This document shows, in pieces, positions 26,008 to 34,676 of a DNA stretch of 52,445 nucleotides. How positions within the stretch are numbered: position 1 is the stretch's first letter; each line of letters starts with the position of its first letter. A model generated the notes under the pieces. The model worked only from the letters and a program-made list of their open reading frames with translations. It was not told the DNA's origin and did no database searches. This DNA is from CAYYNP01 sp964472545 (GTDB taxonomy: Bacteria; Planctomycetota; Planctomycetia; Pirellulales; Thermoguttaceae), in assembly GCA_964472545.1 (NCBI GenBank), contig CAYYNP010000030.1:1-52445 (forward strand). Direction: 5' to 3'. A program made the position numbers and the translations under genes.

Positions 26008-27849
26008 CTACTCCCTCACCAATCCCGGCACCACCGCGTTGGTCGGCTGGCGGGTGGTGTTGTCGTGGGTGAGGATCTTCGAGGGGCCGATGAAAAACGT
26101 GTGGAAGTCGTCGACCACCAGGTTGTAGGTGGGTGCGATGCGGCCCAGCCCGGCCCACTCGACCCGGGCGGAACCGGTAACGCAGTGCATCTGCGTATCT
26201 GCAACCAGATCGCGGGCGATCACCCAGCCCTGGCCGTTGACCCAGAAGGCGTGGCCGGCGCTCGATTCGATCGTGCGGCCGTCGGCCAGGATGTGGATCA
26301 ACCTTTCGGCCGGCCGCTCGGTCGTCTGCAACACGACCTTGAAGTCGAGACAGCCCGTCTCCGGGTGTTGCGAAAGCACGCGATCGCCGACTTGAACCTC
26401 CTCGACCGGCACCGTGCCCATGTCCGTCCAGACCGGCGTGCCGGCCGCCAGACACTCGTAGCCTTGCCGTGGCGGCGAAGGTGAAGGCAGAGGCAACGTC
26501 GGCGGCACGTAGCTGGGTAACTGCTCGAACTCAGGCATGATCGGGTCGTTGCGGACCAGCATCGTCTGTTGCAGGCGATAGACCGTCTGTTGCGGCTTGC
26601 CGTCGGGCAGAAAGACGTCGTTCCGCTCGTTCCACCAATCCCACCACTCCTGGGGCGTCTCCCACGACTCGTCCTGCCCGGTTGCCGCGGTCAATACTTC
26701 GATGATCCGCCTGTTGCGGAGCTGCGTCGCCGCATTCAGCCGGGCAACGTTTTGCTCCTGCTCCCAGTTGAACATGCTGGGGTCGGGCTGCCCTGTCATC
26801 ATGACCCCCGGGCTCCATCCTCTTCCCCATCCGCCGGCCGTCGGCGCGACGAACAGGTTGGGGGTGTCGACCACCGCCACCTCGTTGCGAGCCTGCTGTT
26901 CGCGGGTAAGCGTGAAGCGGTAGAATTGCCGACCGCGCGGCGAGAACATCAGTTCCGAGCGGACTTCCAGCGGAGAACTCAACGCCGAAAGCAACAGTGG
27001 AACGTAGTCGTCCATCTTCCGCGACGAGAGCGCCTCGGCCGCCGCCTCACGAACCGAAACCCACGGCGAGAAGACGCCCCATCGGGTCAACGTCGCTGCG
27101 GCCTCGTGGGCGGAGATGGCTGCCAGCGTGTCGACGGCCGCCAGCGCCGCCGGCTCGCTCACGTTGAACAGTGCCTCTTCGATGGCGGGAACTGCCTCGG
27201 GGTCCTCGATCGCCCGCAGCCGCTCGGCGGCCACCTCGCGATTGAGCCGCTTCTCGTGAGCGAATCCGGCGCGGATCTTCTCGAGCTGCTTGCGCCAGCG
27301 GGCCAATGCGGTCGAGGTCTCGGCCGCCTGCTGCCGGGCCTCGTAGAGTTCCGCCTCGGTAAGCCAACGCCCGTCGAATAGTTGCAGCCCCAACAGCCGC
27401 CGGGCTTCGGCGTTCTCGGGGTCCAAACTGAGCACCCGGCTGAGGTGCGCCCGTCGCTGCTCGGGCAGCTTCCGTTTGGTACACCAGGCGGCCAGTGCCA
27501 TTTGTCCGGCGACCGTGTCGGCATAGCGCGGGCGGACTTTCCGATAGGGCTCCAGCCACATGTTCTGCGCGGCCGATTCGGAAAACTCGTCGAACTTAAT
27601 CCACTCGCCCTGGTGCTGCACGTAGCCGCTGTGCCACAGGGCCGGTGCGAAGTCGGGCAGCTTCTCCCGGGCCGCAATCAGCATCGCGTTGCGGACTTCG
27701 TCGGACCCCTTCGACTCGTAGATCAGGGCCTTGCCCACCAGCCGGGCGGCCTTGCGGTTTCGCTCCGCCGCCATCTCCCCTCGGGCAGGCGCCGCCGCCA
27801 AGATGCTGCCCAGGACAATCAACACCCCGTACGTTACCACACGCCTCAT
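26008..27849 (-). CDS. Secreted HEAT-like protein with C-terminal Hint (self-processing) domain
   Basis: This 613-residue protein has a signal peptide MRRVVTYGVLIVLGSILAAA, and GGAGGAGAGGATC before the ATG fixes the start. Residues ~30-330 are alpha-helical with repeat-like segments (AAVDTLAAISAHEAAATLTR) of TPR/HEAT type. A proline-rich linker precedes a Hint domain from C466 (CLAAGTPVWTDMGTVPVEEV) with a block SSAGHAFWV and an end FHTFFIGPSKILTHDN. Hint domains rearrange the peptide bond before their first Cys and can release or modify the upstream part. Only 17 residues follow HDN, so no toxin or second extein is present. The function of the released part is unknown. Confidence 0.85.
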   Translation of the reverse strand: MRRVVTYGVLIVLGSILAAAPARGEMAAERNRKAARLVGKALIYESKGSDEVRNAMLIAAREKLPDFAPALWHSGYVQHQGEWIKFDEFSESAAQNMWLEPYRKVRPRYADTVAGQMALAAWCTKRKLPEQRRAHLSRVLSLDPENAEARRLLGLQLFDGRWLTEAELYEARQQAAETSTALARWRKQLEKIRAGFAHEKRLNREVAAERLRAIEDPEAVPAIEEALFNVSEPAALAAVDTLAAISAHEAAATLTRWGVFSPWVSVREAAAEALSSRKMDDYVPLLLSALSSPLEVRSELMFSPRGRQFYRFTLTREQQARNEVAVVDTPNLFVAPTAGGWGRGWSPGVMMTGQPDPSMFNWEQEQNVARLNAATQLRNRRIIEVLTAATGQDESWETPQEWWDWWNERNDVFLPDGKPQQTVYRLQQTMLVRNDPIMPEFEQLPSYVPPTLPLPSPSPPRQGYECLAAGTPVWTDMGTVPVEEVQVGDRVLSQHPETGCLDFKVVLQTTERPAERLIHILADGRTIESSAGHAFWVNGQGWVIARDLVADTQMHCVTGSARVEWAGLGRIAPTYNLVVDDFHTFFIGPSKILTHDNTTRQPTNAVVPGLVRE

Positions 27850-27975
27850 GATCCTCTCCTCCGGTCGAGCCCATGTTGCCGCGGTCAATACAAGAACGGC
27901 CCGCAGCAGAGCATTTCGTGTGCCGAAGGGTGGAGGTCGAAGGTGCGCACCTACACGCGTAGTCAGGCACGTGAC

Positions 27976-28060
27976 GTAGCTGAACTGGCAAGAATTCAGA
28001 CGATTCGGCCGACGCAGGCGAACTTATTGCACGCGTCTGAATTCTTGCGAATTCAGCTAC
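27976..28060. repeat. Long inverted repeat with 27-base arms
   Basis: Arms at 27976-28002 and 28034-28060 match at 25 of 27 positions and share GCAAGAATTCAGACG. They flank a 31-base loop, so the element could form a stable hairpin. It lies in the 381-base gap upstream of the Hint gene, in which no coding sequence was recognised. Confidence 0.8.
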
Positions 28061-28187
28061 GGCAAATCGCAACGTGGCAACTCATTGGGCGATTCTGCCA
28101 CACGTGTTCGATTCTGCCGTAGCGGAACGTGCGGTGAGAACAACACGCGAGTTTTTGCCCGGCACGCGGCGGACGATTCGGGTAAGA

Positions 28188-28222
28188 TGAACGTGTCTCC
28201 TTTGCATTATGAGACACGTTCA
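28188..28222 (-). terminator. Hairpin after the FIST/Tat/cytochrome operon
   Basis: Perfect 12-base arms (TGAACGTGTCTC / GAGACACGTTCA) with an 11-base loop lie 8 bases past the cytochrome stop codon. There is no U-run after it, so it is a stem-loop candidate rather than a classic intrinsic terminator. Confidence 0.5.
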
Positions 28223-28230
28223 ACACGACG

Positions 28231-28938
28231 CTACGAATCGTGGCAGTCGGCGCAGAGCTTCTTGATCGGAGCCTTCAGCAGGGCCTTGCGCGTCGAGCCG
28301 TGGGGCGAGTGACACATCTGGCAATGTTCGATCGGCTCCAGCGGATGCGAGTGGACCAACTCGAACTCGACCTCTTCGTGGCACTTGAAACAGGCCTCGT
28401 GCGACAGCAGGTCGCCCACGGCGATGCGGCCGTCTTGCTCTTTGGTTTCGTGACAGTCGGCGCAACGCTTGTTGCGGCGGATCGGGTGGCTATGGACCAG
28501 CGGCCAACCGTCCGGGCCGCCGGGATCGTCGGCCGTGCGGCCGACGAACACCTCGACTTTTCTTTGGCCGATCTGCAGCGTGTTGCGGCCGGAGTAGAGG
28601 CTCACCCGGGCGACGCACAGCGGCGGCTCGAAGGCGTCCCAGAGGAATTCTTCGCCGTCGACATCGAGCGTGGCGTCTTTCGTCTTGCAGATCACGTTGA
28701 ACTCGCCGTCGAGTATCACGGCGTTTGGCGGCGGGTAGATCAACTCGACGCCGTCGGCAATCTTCGGCCAAGCCGGGGCCTCTTCTACCGCTTCTTCGTC
28801 GCCTGCGCCCTCTTTGTCGGGCACCGTGGCATCCGGCTTGTCTCCGGTGGGCTCCTCCTCGTCGGGAAATCCCAACGCCAAGCCGGCCACGGCAACGCAC
28901 GCCACCAACCCCGCAACCACATATCGCATGACGCTCAT
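28231..28938 (-). CDS. Exported tetrahaem cytochrome c (doubled CXXCH type)
   Basis: This 235-residue protein has an N-terminal export helix (MRYVVAGLVACVAVAGLALG), an acidic linker, and a beta-rich domain (~55-135). The C-terminal third has four CXXCH haem sites: CADCH, CFKCH, CQMCH and CADCH. HSHP segments before the first and third sites may give axial histidines. The start ATG overlaps the previous gene's stop as ATGA, so the two are coupled. It is the last of a three-gene operon with the FIST protein and the Tat-exported barrel protein, where it probably passes electrons outside the cytoplasm. An open frame further upstream is a shadow of the neighbour. Confidence 0.88.
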   Translation of the reverse strand: MSVMRYVVAGLVACVAVAGLALGFPDEEEPTGDKPDATVPDKEGAGDEEAVEEAPAWPKIADGVELIYPPPNAVILDGEFNVICKTKDATLDVDGEEFLWDAFEPPLCVARVSLYSGRNTLQIGQRKVEVFVGRTADDPGGPDGWPLVHSHPIRRNKRCADCHETKEQDGRIAVGDLLSHEACFKCHEEVEFELVHSHPLEPIEHCQMCHSPHGSTRKALLKAPIKKLCADCHDS

Positions 28939-29888
28939 CCGATGGCTCCGTACTTGCGGGCGAACTTCGCGTCTTCGGCCACTTCGTCGTAGTACTTCGG
29001 AAAGATGCCCACGATCACCGCGTCGATCGGCTTGAGGTTGGCGAACGCGTATTTGAACGCCTTCTCCACCGCATACTTGCTCCAGCACTTCCGCCCGGCC
29101 GCCAGGATCTTGAAGCCCAGGCAGGGCTTTTCGACCGCCCGGGCGACGGCCGTCATGTCGTCGGGGTCGGATTCCAAGAACGGCTCGCCGACGGTCGTGC
29201 GGCCCATCAGTTCCTTTTGCTGATCGCTCGGCCGGGTGACGTAGTGGAAGCAGGTCATGAAGAAGTCGTTCTCCCAGCCTTCGTCGGCCACGCGTTTGAT
29301 ATTGTCCGGGCAGTGCGACGATACGCCCGCCAGCCGGCCCGCGTCCTTGACCTTTTTGACGAAGTCGCGCACCTGCTCGTAGCGTTCCGCACGGAACATG
29401 GCGTCGGTCACGCCGCCGTGGTGCACGATGGCGATCGGGTCGGCCTCGTCGATCACCTTCTTCAGCGGCGCGTCGTGTGCCCGTTCGGCGTGCAGGCAGA
29501 TGGCCTGAATGGCCGAACCCTGCTCGCGGGCCGCCCGTAGCGACTTCACGCCGTTGTCGGTATGGTCGTACTGCCAGGTGTTGATGCCTTCCTGCTCACA
29601 CTTCAACACGAACTCGACCGTCCGTTCGACGGTAAAATACTCCCGCATCACCCGGGCCATATTCAGCGTCGTATGCGAGTGTCCGCCGATCGGATTCCAT
29701 CCGGCAATCAGGCGGGTGACGTCGTGCGGCCCCAGCTTGATCGTCGGCAACAGGGGCTGCTTTTCGGGCGGGGGGTCGTCGGCGCGGGCAGCGCTGCTGA
29801 GCACCAGCCCCGAGGCCGCGACGCCGGAAGCCTTGGCCAGAAAACTTCTTCGCCCGGCACGTCGAGCATCGTCGTTCCTTTGAGACAT
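28935..29888 (-). CDS. Tat-exported TIM-barrel-like protein
   Basis: This 317-residue protein has a twin-arginine signal (RRAGRRSFLAKASGVAASG), with predicted cleavage after ARA near residue 36. Tat export implies folding or cofactor binding in the cytoplasm. The mature part alternates strands and helices like a TIM barrel (VEFVLKCEQEGINTWQY, DPIAIVHHGGVTDAMF, AGRLAGVSSHCPDNI) and faintly resembles aldo/keto reductase-like proteins, but no catalytic tetrad could be assigned. GAAGGAGTCTCGTA lies before the ATG. It sits between the FIST and cytochrome genes, overlapping the latter by 4 bases, which suggests a periplasmic redox role. Confidence 0.8.
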   Translation of the reverse strand: MSQRNDDARRAGRRSFLAKASGVAASGLVLSSAARADDPPPEKQPLLPTIKLGPHDVTRLIAGWNPIGGHSHTTLNMARVMREYFTVERTVEFVLKCEQEGINTWQYDHTDNGVKSLRAAREQGSAIQAICLHAERAHDAPLKKVIDEADPIAIVHHGGVTDAMFRAERYEQVRDFVKKVKDAGRLAGVSSHCPDNIKRVADEGWENDFFMTCFHYVTRPSDQQKELMGRTTVGEPFLESDPDDMTAVARAVEKPCLGFKILAAGRKCWSKYAVEKAFKYAFANLKPIDAVIVGIFPKYYDEVAEDAKFARKYGAIG

Positions 29889-29963
29889 TACGAGACTCCT
29901 TCAATACGACGAGCTTGCCGGCGACGTTCGCCGGCAAACGGTCTCCTTGATCCTGCAGCGAGA

Positions 29964-30935
29964 TCACTCGGCAGTGATCGCACACACCACAATATGATAC
30001 CCCACGCCCTTCGGGGCCGAGTCGTTGTCGGCGGGGCCGATTTCGCCGCTGCCGTAGAAGCCGAAGATGGGGGCGTCGCCGGCGGTCTTCTTGAACAAGG
30101 CGAGTTCCTGGTCGACCGCGCCGCCCATCTGGCCGCGGCGGCCGCCGCAGTCGAAGGTCAACAGCAGCGTCGGTTTCTTGCCGCCGGCCGCTGCCTCGGC
30201 CGCAATGCCGGCCGCGGCGATTACGGCTTCTTTGTCGTCGCCCGGGGCGTTCTTGGCCGAGAAGCCGCACGTGAAATCACCGGTAAGCAGCAGTCCGAGG
30301 TTGCACAGCGGAAGCACTCTACCTTTGCAGTAAAGCAGGTCGCCCTTGGCGGCGCCGCCGGCGACGGGAAACTTCTCGCCGAGCACGCTGTTGAGCCCGC
30401 CGACCAGCTTGTCGTTCTTTGGAACGTGACAGGCACCAAAGAGCAGCACGACGCGTCCGCCCTCTTCGGGCACGGCCGGCTTCAGGGCCTCGCCGATTTC
30501 TTTGCCGCAGGCCTCGTGGGCGTCGCCCTGGACGTCGGCCACGGCGGGCACGGCCTTGATGGCGCCGCCGAGGGCCAGCACGCCGACGGTGCCGGTGTTG
30601 CCGTCTTGGGTGATTGGGGCGTAGGCCGAGCAGCCGTAGACGATCTTCGCGTCGAAGACGGAGGTGACGCCGTTGAGCATCGCCTGCTTGCCGTCCGCGC
30701 CGCCTTCGACACTGTCGAAGACAATCACGACCTTGGCCTTGAAGTCGCCCAGGGCGGCCTTGGCCGCGGCGGCCGCTTCGGCACCGGCGGCTTCCGGTTC
30801 GGCCAGAGCCGAGTATCCGTTGCCGATGGCGATCGACTTCGCGGCAACGGCGTCAAGCGGAGCCGCTGCCAGCGCGGCAAACACGACCAACATTATCGCA
30901 ACGATCAAGGTTGCGTGGCTCGTGCGACGGATCAT
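29964..30935 (-). CDS. Secreted FIST-domain protein
   Basis: This 323-residue protein has a signal peptide (HATLIVAIMLVVFAALAAA). The body matches the FIST plan. The N-terminal half has KVVIVFDSVEGG, AKIVYGCSAYAP and VGVLALGG; the C-terminal half has PTLLLTFDCGGRRGQMGG and the end pattern APIFGFYGSGEIGP. FIST domains usually serve as cytoplasmic ligand sensors tied to signalling proteins; here the domain stands alone and is exported. GAGGAG before ATG 30935 supports this start over upstream in-frame codons. It heads the operon with the Tat-exported protein (75 bases downstream) and the tetrahaem cytochrome, so it may bind a ligand for them. Confidence 0.87.
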   Translation of the reverse strand: MIRRTSHATLIVAIMLVVFAALAAAPLDAVAAKSIAIGNGYSALAEPEAAGAEAAAAAKAALGDFKAKVVIVFDSVEGGADGKQAMLNGVTSVFDAKIVYGCSAYAPITQDGNTGTVGVLALGGAIKAVPAVADVQGDAHEACGKEIGEALKPAVPEEGGRVVLLFGACHVPKNDKLVGGLNSVLGEKFPVAGGAAKGDLLYCKGRVLPLCNLGLLLTGDFTCGFSAKNAPGDDKEAVIAAAGIAAEAAAGGKKPTLLLTFDCGGRRGQMGGAVDQELALFKKTAGDAPIFGFYGSGEIGPADNDSAPKGVGYHIVVCAITAE

Positions 30936-31044
30936 GGGGTTTTCTCCTCGGGTTTTGGGATTTCGGGCGGGACGTTTGGAGCGAACGATCAAGAACAACG
31001 GGTGGAGCGAATCAGCCGCCGTGGCGGTCGTCTCCAACCCCCAA

Positions 31045-31073
31045 ATCATAGTCCAGATGTGCCACTTGTGCAA
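31045..31073 (-). promoter_or_regulatory. Candidate promoter of the FIST/Tat/cytochrome operon
   Basis: On the minus strand TTGCAC (31073-31068), a 17-base spacer and TATGAT (31050-31045) lie about 110 bases before the FIST start. Confidence 0.4.
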
Positions 31074-31109
31074 ATCGCGCAAGCTGCACAGCGTACCGGG
31101 ACGAGAGGC

Positions 31110-31412
31110 TTGGGGTTAGGGGCGAGGGATCAGGGGCTAGGGATTAGGGCTAGGGATGAGGGGCTGGGGATTAGGGGCTGGGGGCGCGGCATGCATGACG
31201 TCAGGCCGCGGCTTGAGCCTCTGGCGTCTGTCAATTCTCAGGTCCACAATCTGTGGACGAGAGGCAGATCTCATCGCTTGCGTATGCAACGCCGTGCTGA
31301 AGTCGCAGCGCACGCTCTTGCAGCGGACCGCCAAACCTTAGCCCCTAATCCCCAGCCCCTGATCCCCAGCACCCAGCTTATCTCCAGCCCCGAATCCCAC
31401 ATCCCACCCGCA
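31110..31412. repeat. Inverted pair of G-rich degenerate tandem repeats
   Basis: 31110-31185 is a run of imperfect units like GGGGATTAGGGGCT. 31337-31412 carries the complement (CCCCTAATCCCCAGCCCC). About 150 bases of ordinary sequence lie between. The pair occupies the middle of the 679-base gap between the FIST operon and the FHA/SpoIIE gene, where no gene was seen. Confidence 0.8.
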
Positions 31413-31456
31413 GAGGCTATGGCCGGCCTTAGCGCCGACGAGTCACGCCCGCGCAG

Positions 31457-31486
31457 TTGACAAACGTTGCGCCCGCCCGTTAGAAT
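31457..31486 (+). promoter_or_regulatory. Promoter of the FHA-GAF-SpoIIE gene
   Basis: TTGACA (31457-31462), an 18-base spacer and TAGAAT (31481-31486). The start codon at 31615 is about 130 bases downstream. Confidence 0.55.
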
Positions 31487-31614
31487 CAGGGGGTGTATCA
31501 CCTTTCCGACGGGCGAGATTGCCCGGGGATTCAGTGGCACGCGTCCACGCCTCGATACTCTCCTGCCGACCGGGTTTTTCCCTCCAGAGCGTGGCCCAGG
31601 AAGGACTCATTGCG

Positions 31615-33276
31615 ATGGCCTACTTGAAGGTGATTGTCGGTACACAAACGGGCCAGACCTGCGAGCTGCGCTGGCCGAAGTCGGTGTTGGGCCGCCATCC
31701 CGACTGCGACGTGTCGATCGACGTCCAAGACGCCAGCCGCCATCACGCGCAGATCCTCTTCCAGCAAGACGCCTGTTTCCTGGAAGACCTCCACAGCCGC
31801 AACGGCACCTTCCTGAACGATCGGCAGGTGCTCGGCCAGCGGGAACTCCGCGACGGCGACCGCATTCGCATCAGCGATACGGTGTTTACCTTCCACCGTG
31901 GCCAGGAGGTCGACTCGCGCAAGCGCGAGACGATCGCGCCGAAGCGGATCCGGCCGGTGCTGGTCGACGGCGACCGGCCGGACACGCTGGCCCTGCTTTC
32001 CGAGCACGACAGCGACGCCACCAGCCGCTCGCACACCGGCTTGCAGGCACAACTGAAGGCCCTGCTGCAGATCACCCAGAACATGCGCAAGACGCTTCGT
32101 CTGGACGAAGTTCTTCCGCAGATCCTCGACAGCCTGTTCGTGATTTTCCCGCCGGCCGACCGGGGCTTTGTGGTCTTGTTGAGCGACGACGGCGAGATCG
32201 TCCCACGCTGGGCGAAGCTGCGCAGCGGCGAGACGGACGAGCCGGTGCCGATCAGCCGTACGATCCTCCGCCGCGCCTTGGACGCACAAGAGGCGATCCT
32301 CTCGGCCGACGCGGTCGACGACGCGCGTTTCAAGAACAGCCAGAGTCTGGCGGAGGTGCCCATCCGTTCGATCCTCTGCGCCCCGCTGATCGACGGTGCC
32401 GGGCGTTCGTTCGGCGCGATCCAGATCGACACGACCACCGACCGCGACCGCTTTCGCAAGGAGGATCTCGAGGTCTTGCTGAGCGTGGCCACGCAGGCGT
32501 CGATCGCGATCGACAACGCCCGGCTGCACGAAACGTCGCTGCGTCAACGGGCCATCGAGCGCGACCTGGAGGTGGCCGACAAGATCCAGCGGAGCTTTCT
32601 GCCGAAACGCCCCCCGCAGCTTGCCGGCTACCAATTCTACGACTACTATCGGCCGGCCAACCACGTCGGCGGCGATTTCTACGACTACGTGCCGCTGGCC
32701 GACGGCCGCTTGGCGGTGGTCGTGGCCGACGTGGTCGGGCACGGCCTGGCGGCGGCCATGCTCAGCGCGAATCTCGTGGCCGAGGTTCGCTTCCACCTGC
32801 TCAGTACGCCACAGCCGGCCGAGGCAATGAGCCAACTGAACGCACTGCTTGCCGATGAACTGGTCGAAGGACACTTCGTGACCCTCGTGCTGGCCGTGCT
32901 CTCGCCCGAGTCGGGCGAGGTCTCGGTAATCAACGCCGGCCACACGTTGCCGATCGTCTGCACGGGCCCCGGGAGTGCGGAGAACATCGACCCGAAGCTG
33001 TCGGGCCTGCCGTTAGGCGTGGTCGACGCCACGACGTACGAGGAGACGCAGGTTCAACTGCCACCCGGCGGGCTGATGGCGATCTATACCGACGGCATCA
33101 ACGAAACGATGGACGACCAGAAACGTATGTACGGTGCCGACCGGATTCGCGGCCAGTTGGCCACCGCGGGCAGCGTGGCCGAAATCGGCCGGCGCGTGAT
33201 CCACGACGTGCGCAACTTCCTCGGCGATTGCCCCCAGCGCGACGACATGTGCCTGGTCTGCTTCGGCCGGAAGTAA
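31615..33276 (+). CDS. FHA-GAF-SpoIIE serine/threonine phosphatase
   Basis: This 553-residue cytoplasmic signalling protein has three domains. The FHA domain (1-105) has the phosphothreonine-binding signature GRHPDCDVSI, SRHHAQI and LHSRNGTFLND. The GAF domain (~140-300) includes GFVVLLSDDGE and ILCAPLIDGAGRSFGAIQID. A helical linker (VADKIQRSFLPKRPP) leads to the PP2C-type SpoIIE phosphatase (~330-550), with metal-binding GGDFYDY, VADVVGHGLAAAM, YTDGINE and RDDMCLV. It probably binds a phosphorylated partner, senses a small ligand and dephosphorylates a target such as an anti-sigma antagonist; no partner is nearby. The AGGAAGGA site supports ATG 31615 over an earlier in-frame codon. Confidence 0.93.
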   Translation: MAYLKVIVGTQTGQTCELRWPKSVLGRHPDCDVSIDVQDASRHHAQILFQQDACFLEDLHSRNGTFLNDRQVLGQRELRDGDRIRISDTVFTFHRGQEVDSRKRETIAPKRIRPVLVDGDRPDTLALLSEHDSDATSRSHTGLQAQLKALLQITQNMRKTLRLDEVLPQILDSLFVIFPPADRGFVVLLSDDGEIVPRWAKLRSGETDEPVPISRTILRRALDAQEAILSADAVDDARFKNSQSLAEVPIRSILCAPLIDGAGRSFGAIQIDTTTDRDRFRKEDLEVLLSVATQASIAIDNARLHETSLRQRAIERDLEVADKIQRSFLPKRPPQLAGYQFYDYYRPANHVGGDFYDYVPLADGRLAVVVADVVGHGLAAAMLSANLVAEVRFHLLSTPQPAEAMSQLNALLADELVEGHFVTLVLAVLSPESGEVSVINAGHTLPIVCTGPGSAENIDPKLSGLPLGVVDATTYEETQVQLPPGGLMAIYTDGINETMDDQKRMYGADRIRGQLATAGSVAEIGRRVIHDVRNFLGDCPQRDDMCLVCFGRK

Positions 33277-33297
33277 CAAAGTAACGCCGGCGAAGCA

Positions 33298-33675
33298 CTA
33301 ACCCGGCGCGGCGGCTTTGTTGTCTTCCCAAATGGCGAACGTGTTCTTCTCGGTATCGTGGCAGACGGCGAAATACCCCATTCCCGGAACGGGCGTCTTG
33401 GGCATGACGATCGTGCCGCCGAGTTGCTCGACCTTGGCCGTGTACTCGTCGACCGAGGGGATCGAGATGTAGTTGATGATCGGTTGCTCGGGGGCCTGTC
33501 GCGGCATCATCCCGCCGCCGACGGCCGATTCACCGTCGTCGTCGGTCGTGGCGCTCAGCCAATAGTCCATCGGCCCTTCAACCTTCTCGATCTTCCAGTC
33601 GAAAAGGTCTTCATAGAACTTCTTCGCCCGCGGGAGGTCGTCGGCGGGGATCTCGAAATGGCAGATAGTGGGCAT
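33298..33675 (-). CDS. VOC/glyoxalase-fold protein
   Basis: This 125-residue single-domain protein has the VOC pattern: a start MPTICHFEIPADDLPRAKKF, DLFDWKIEKVEGP and, near the end, PGMGYFAVCHDTEKNTFAIW. VOC proteins use a beta-alpha-beta-beta-beta fold, often with a metal, for lyase, dioxygenase or resistance roles. H6 and the later Glu/His positions could bind metal. GGAGA before ATG 33675 supports this start over an upstream in-frame codon. It ends 21 bases from the convergent phosphatase gene. The substrate is unknown. Confidence 0.85.
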   Translation of the reverse strand: MPTICHFEIPADDLPRAKKFYEDLFDWKIEKVEGPMDYWLSATTDDDGESAVGGGMMPRQAPEQPIINYISIPSVDEYTAKVEQLGGTIVMPKTPVPGMGYFAVCHDTEKNTFAIWEDNKAAAPG

Positions 33676-33974
33676 GTGTGGTTCTCCGTGCTTGCGGTCG
33701 TGGAAATACGGGCCGGACTCCAAAGGGCCGCCATGGCAATCTTCGGAATCTCGAAAAGTGTACATGAGTATAGTGGCCCGCCCCGATTCGGTCAAGAGGG
33801 CGTGACGCCTTTTTTCCGATGTGAGTGCGATGACGCGTCACCGCCCGAGATCCCCAATGCAGATCGAGAAAGAAAGCGGCGACGGGCCGCTGCCCGCCCG
33901 ACGAGTCTCCGTTTTGCGCGCAGCGGTAGTGTCCACATGTCGAAGGCTGTGAACCACAGCCGGAACTAGCTGCC

Positions 33975-34505
33975 TCAGCAGCGGCGCATCGTGCGGGCGC
34001 CGTAGATCTGGCGAAGCTGTGCCTGGTAGCTGACCATCTGGTCGTACTGGCTGCGAAGCATAAGCAGCGCCTGTTCGGCCTGCTGCTCGTCGGCAAATCG
34101 CGTAAAGACGTGCCACTTGCGGACCGACTGCTCGTTCGCGTTCAGCACGTAGTCGACGACAAACTCGGCCGTCTCGAGCTGGCCTTCCTGGACCTGGAAG
34201 CAGACGTCGGCGTGTCCGGTGGCCGGCGTGAGAACGGCGGTGCCGATGACGAAGAAGTGGTCCATCGACTTGCGGGTGGTGTCTGCCGGCTTGAGGCGCC
34301 CGAGCCGGCGAGAAAAATCACGGACCATCTTGGCCCGCCTCGGGTCCGGTACGGCCGGCTTCGCGTCGTCATCCGGCTTCGCATCGTCGGCCGGCGGATC
34401 CACAGGTGCGAAACTGGGCGGATCTGCCGCGAGACCCGTGCTGCACGAGATACCCGCCGATAGTACCGCAACCAACGCCAGACCGAAGAAGACACGAGTA
34501 AGCAT
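33975..34505 (-). CDS. Small secreted hypothetical protein
   Basis: This 176-residue protein has the signal sequence MLTRVFFGLALVAVLSAGIS. It could be cleaved after GLA, or lipidated at C21 (GISC is a poor lipobox), so its location is uncertain. A proline/aspartate-rich linker (DPPADDAKPDDDAKP) precedes a compact domain (~60-170) ending in a helix QALLMLRSQYDQMVSYQAQL. The family was not recognised. AGAGGAGATTGGCC fixes ATG 34505. The 299 bases on its 3' side, up to the VOC gene's 5' end, hold nothing clear. Confidence 0.75.
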   Translation of the reverse strand: MLTRVFFGLALVAVLSAGISCSTGLAADPPSFAPVDPPADDAKPDDDAKPAVPDPRRAKMVRDFSRRLGRLKPADTTRKSMDHFFVIGTAVLTPATGHADVCFQVQEGQLETAEFVVDYVLNANEQSVRKWHVFTRFADEQQAEQALLMLRSQYDQMVSYQAQLRQIYGARTMRRC

Positions 34506-34676
34506 GGCCAATCTCCTCTGTCGAGCTTTGGAGTGCTGCGACTCGTCGCCGCTTGCTCCTTCCATTGGAACAGATACCCAAAGCGATGACAAGTCAACGC
34601 ACTCCACATACCAACCGAAGCTCGGTCGATTCTACGGCGTCAGAGCGTGGAACGCCACCCCTCTTTCGGGCTGGGC

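Noticed and set aside
31110..31412. A linear-replicon telomere
   Set aside because: The repeats are internal, degenerate and present in inverted orientation with genes on both sides.
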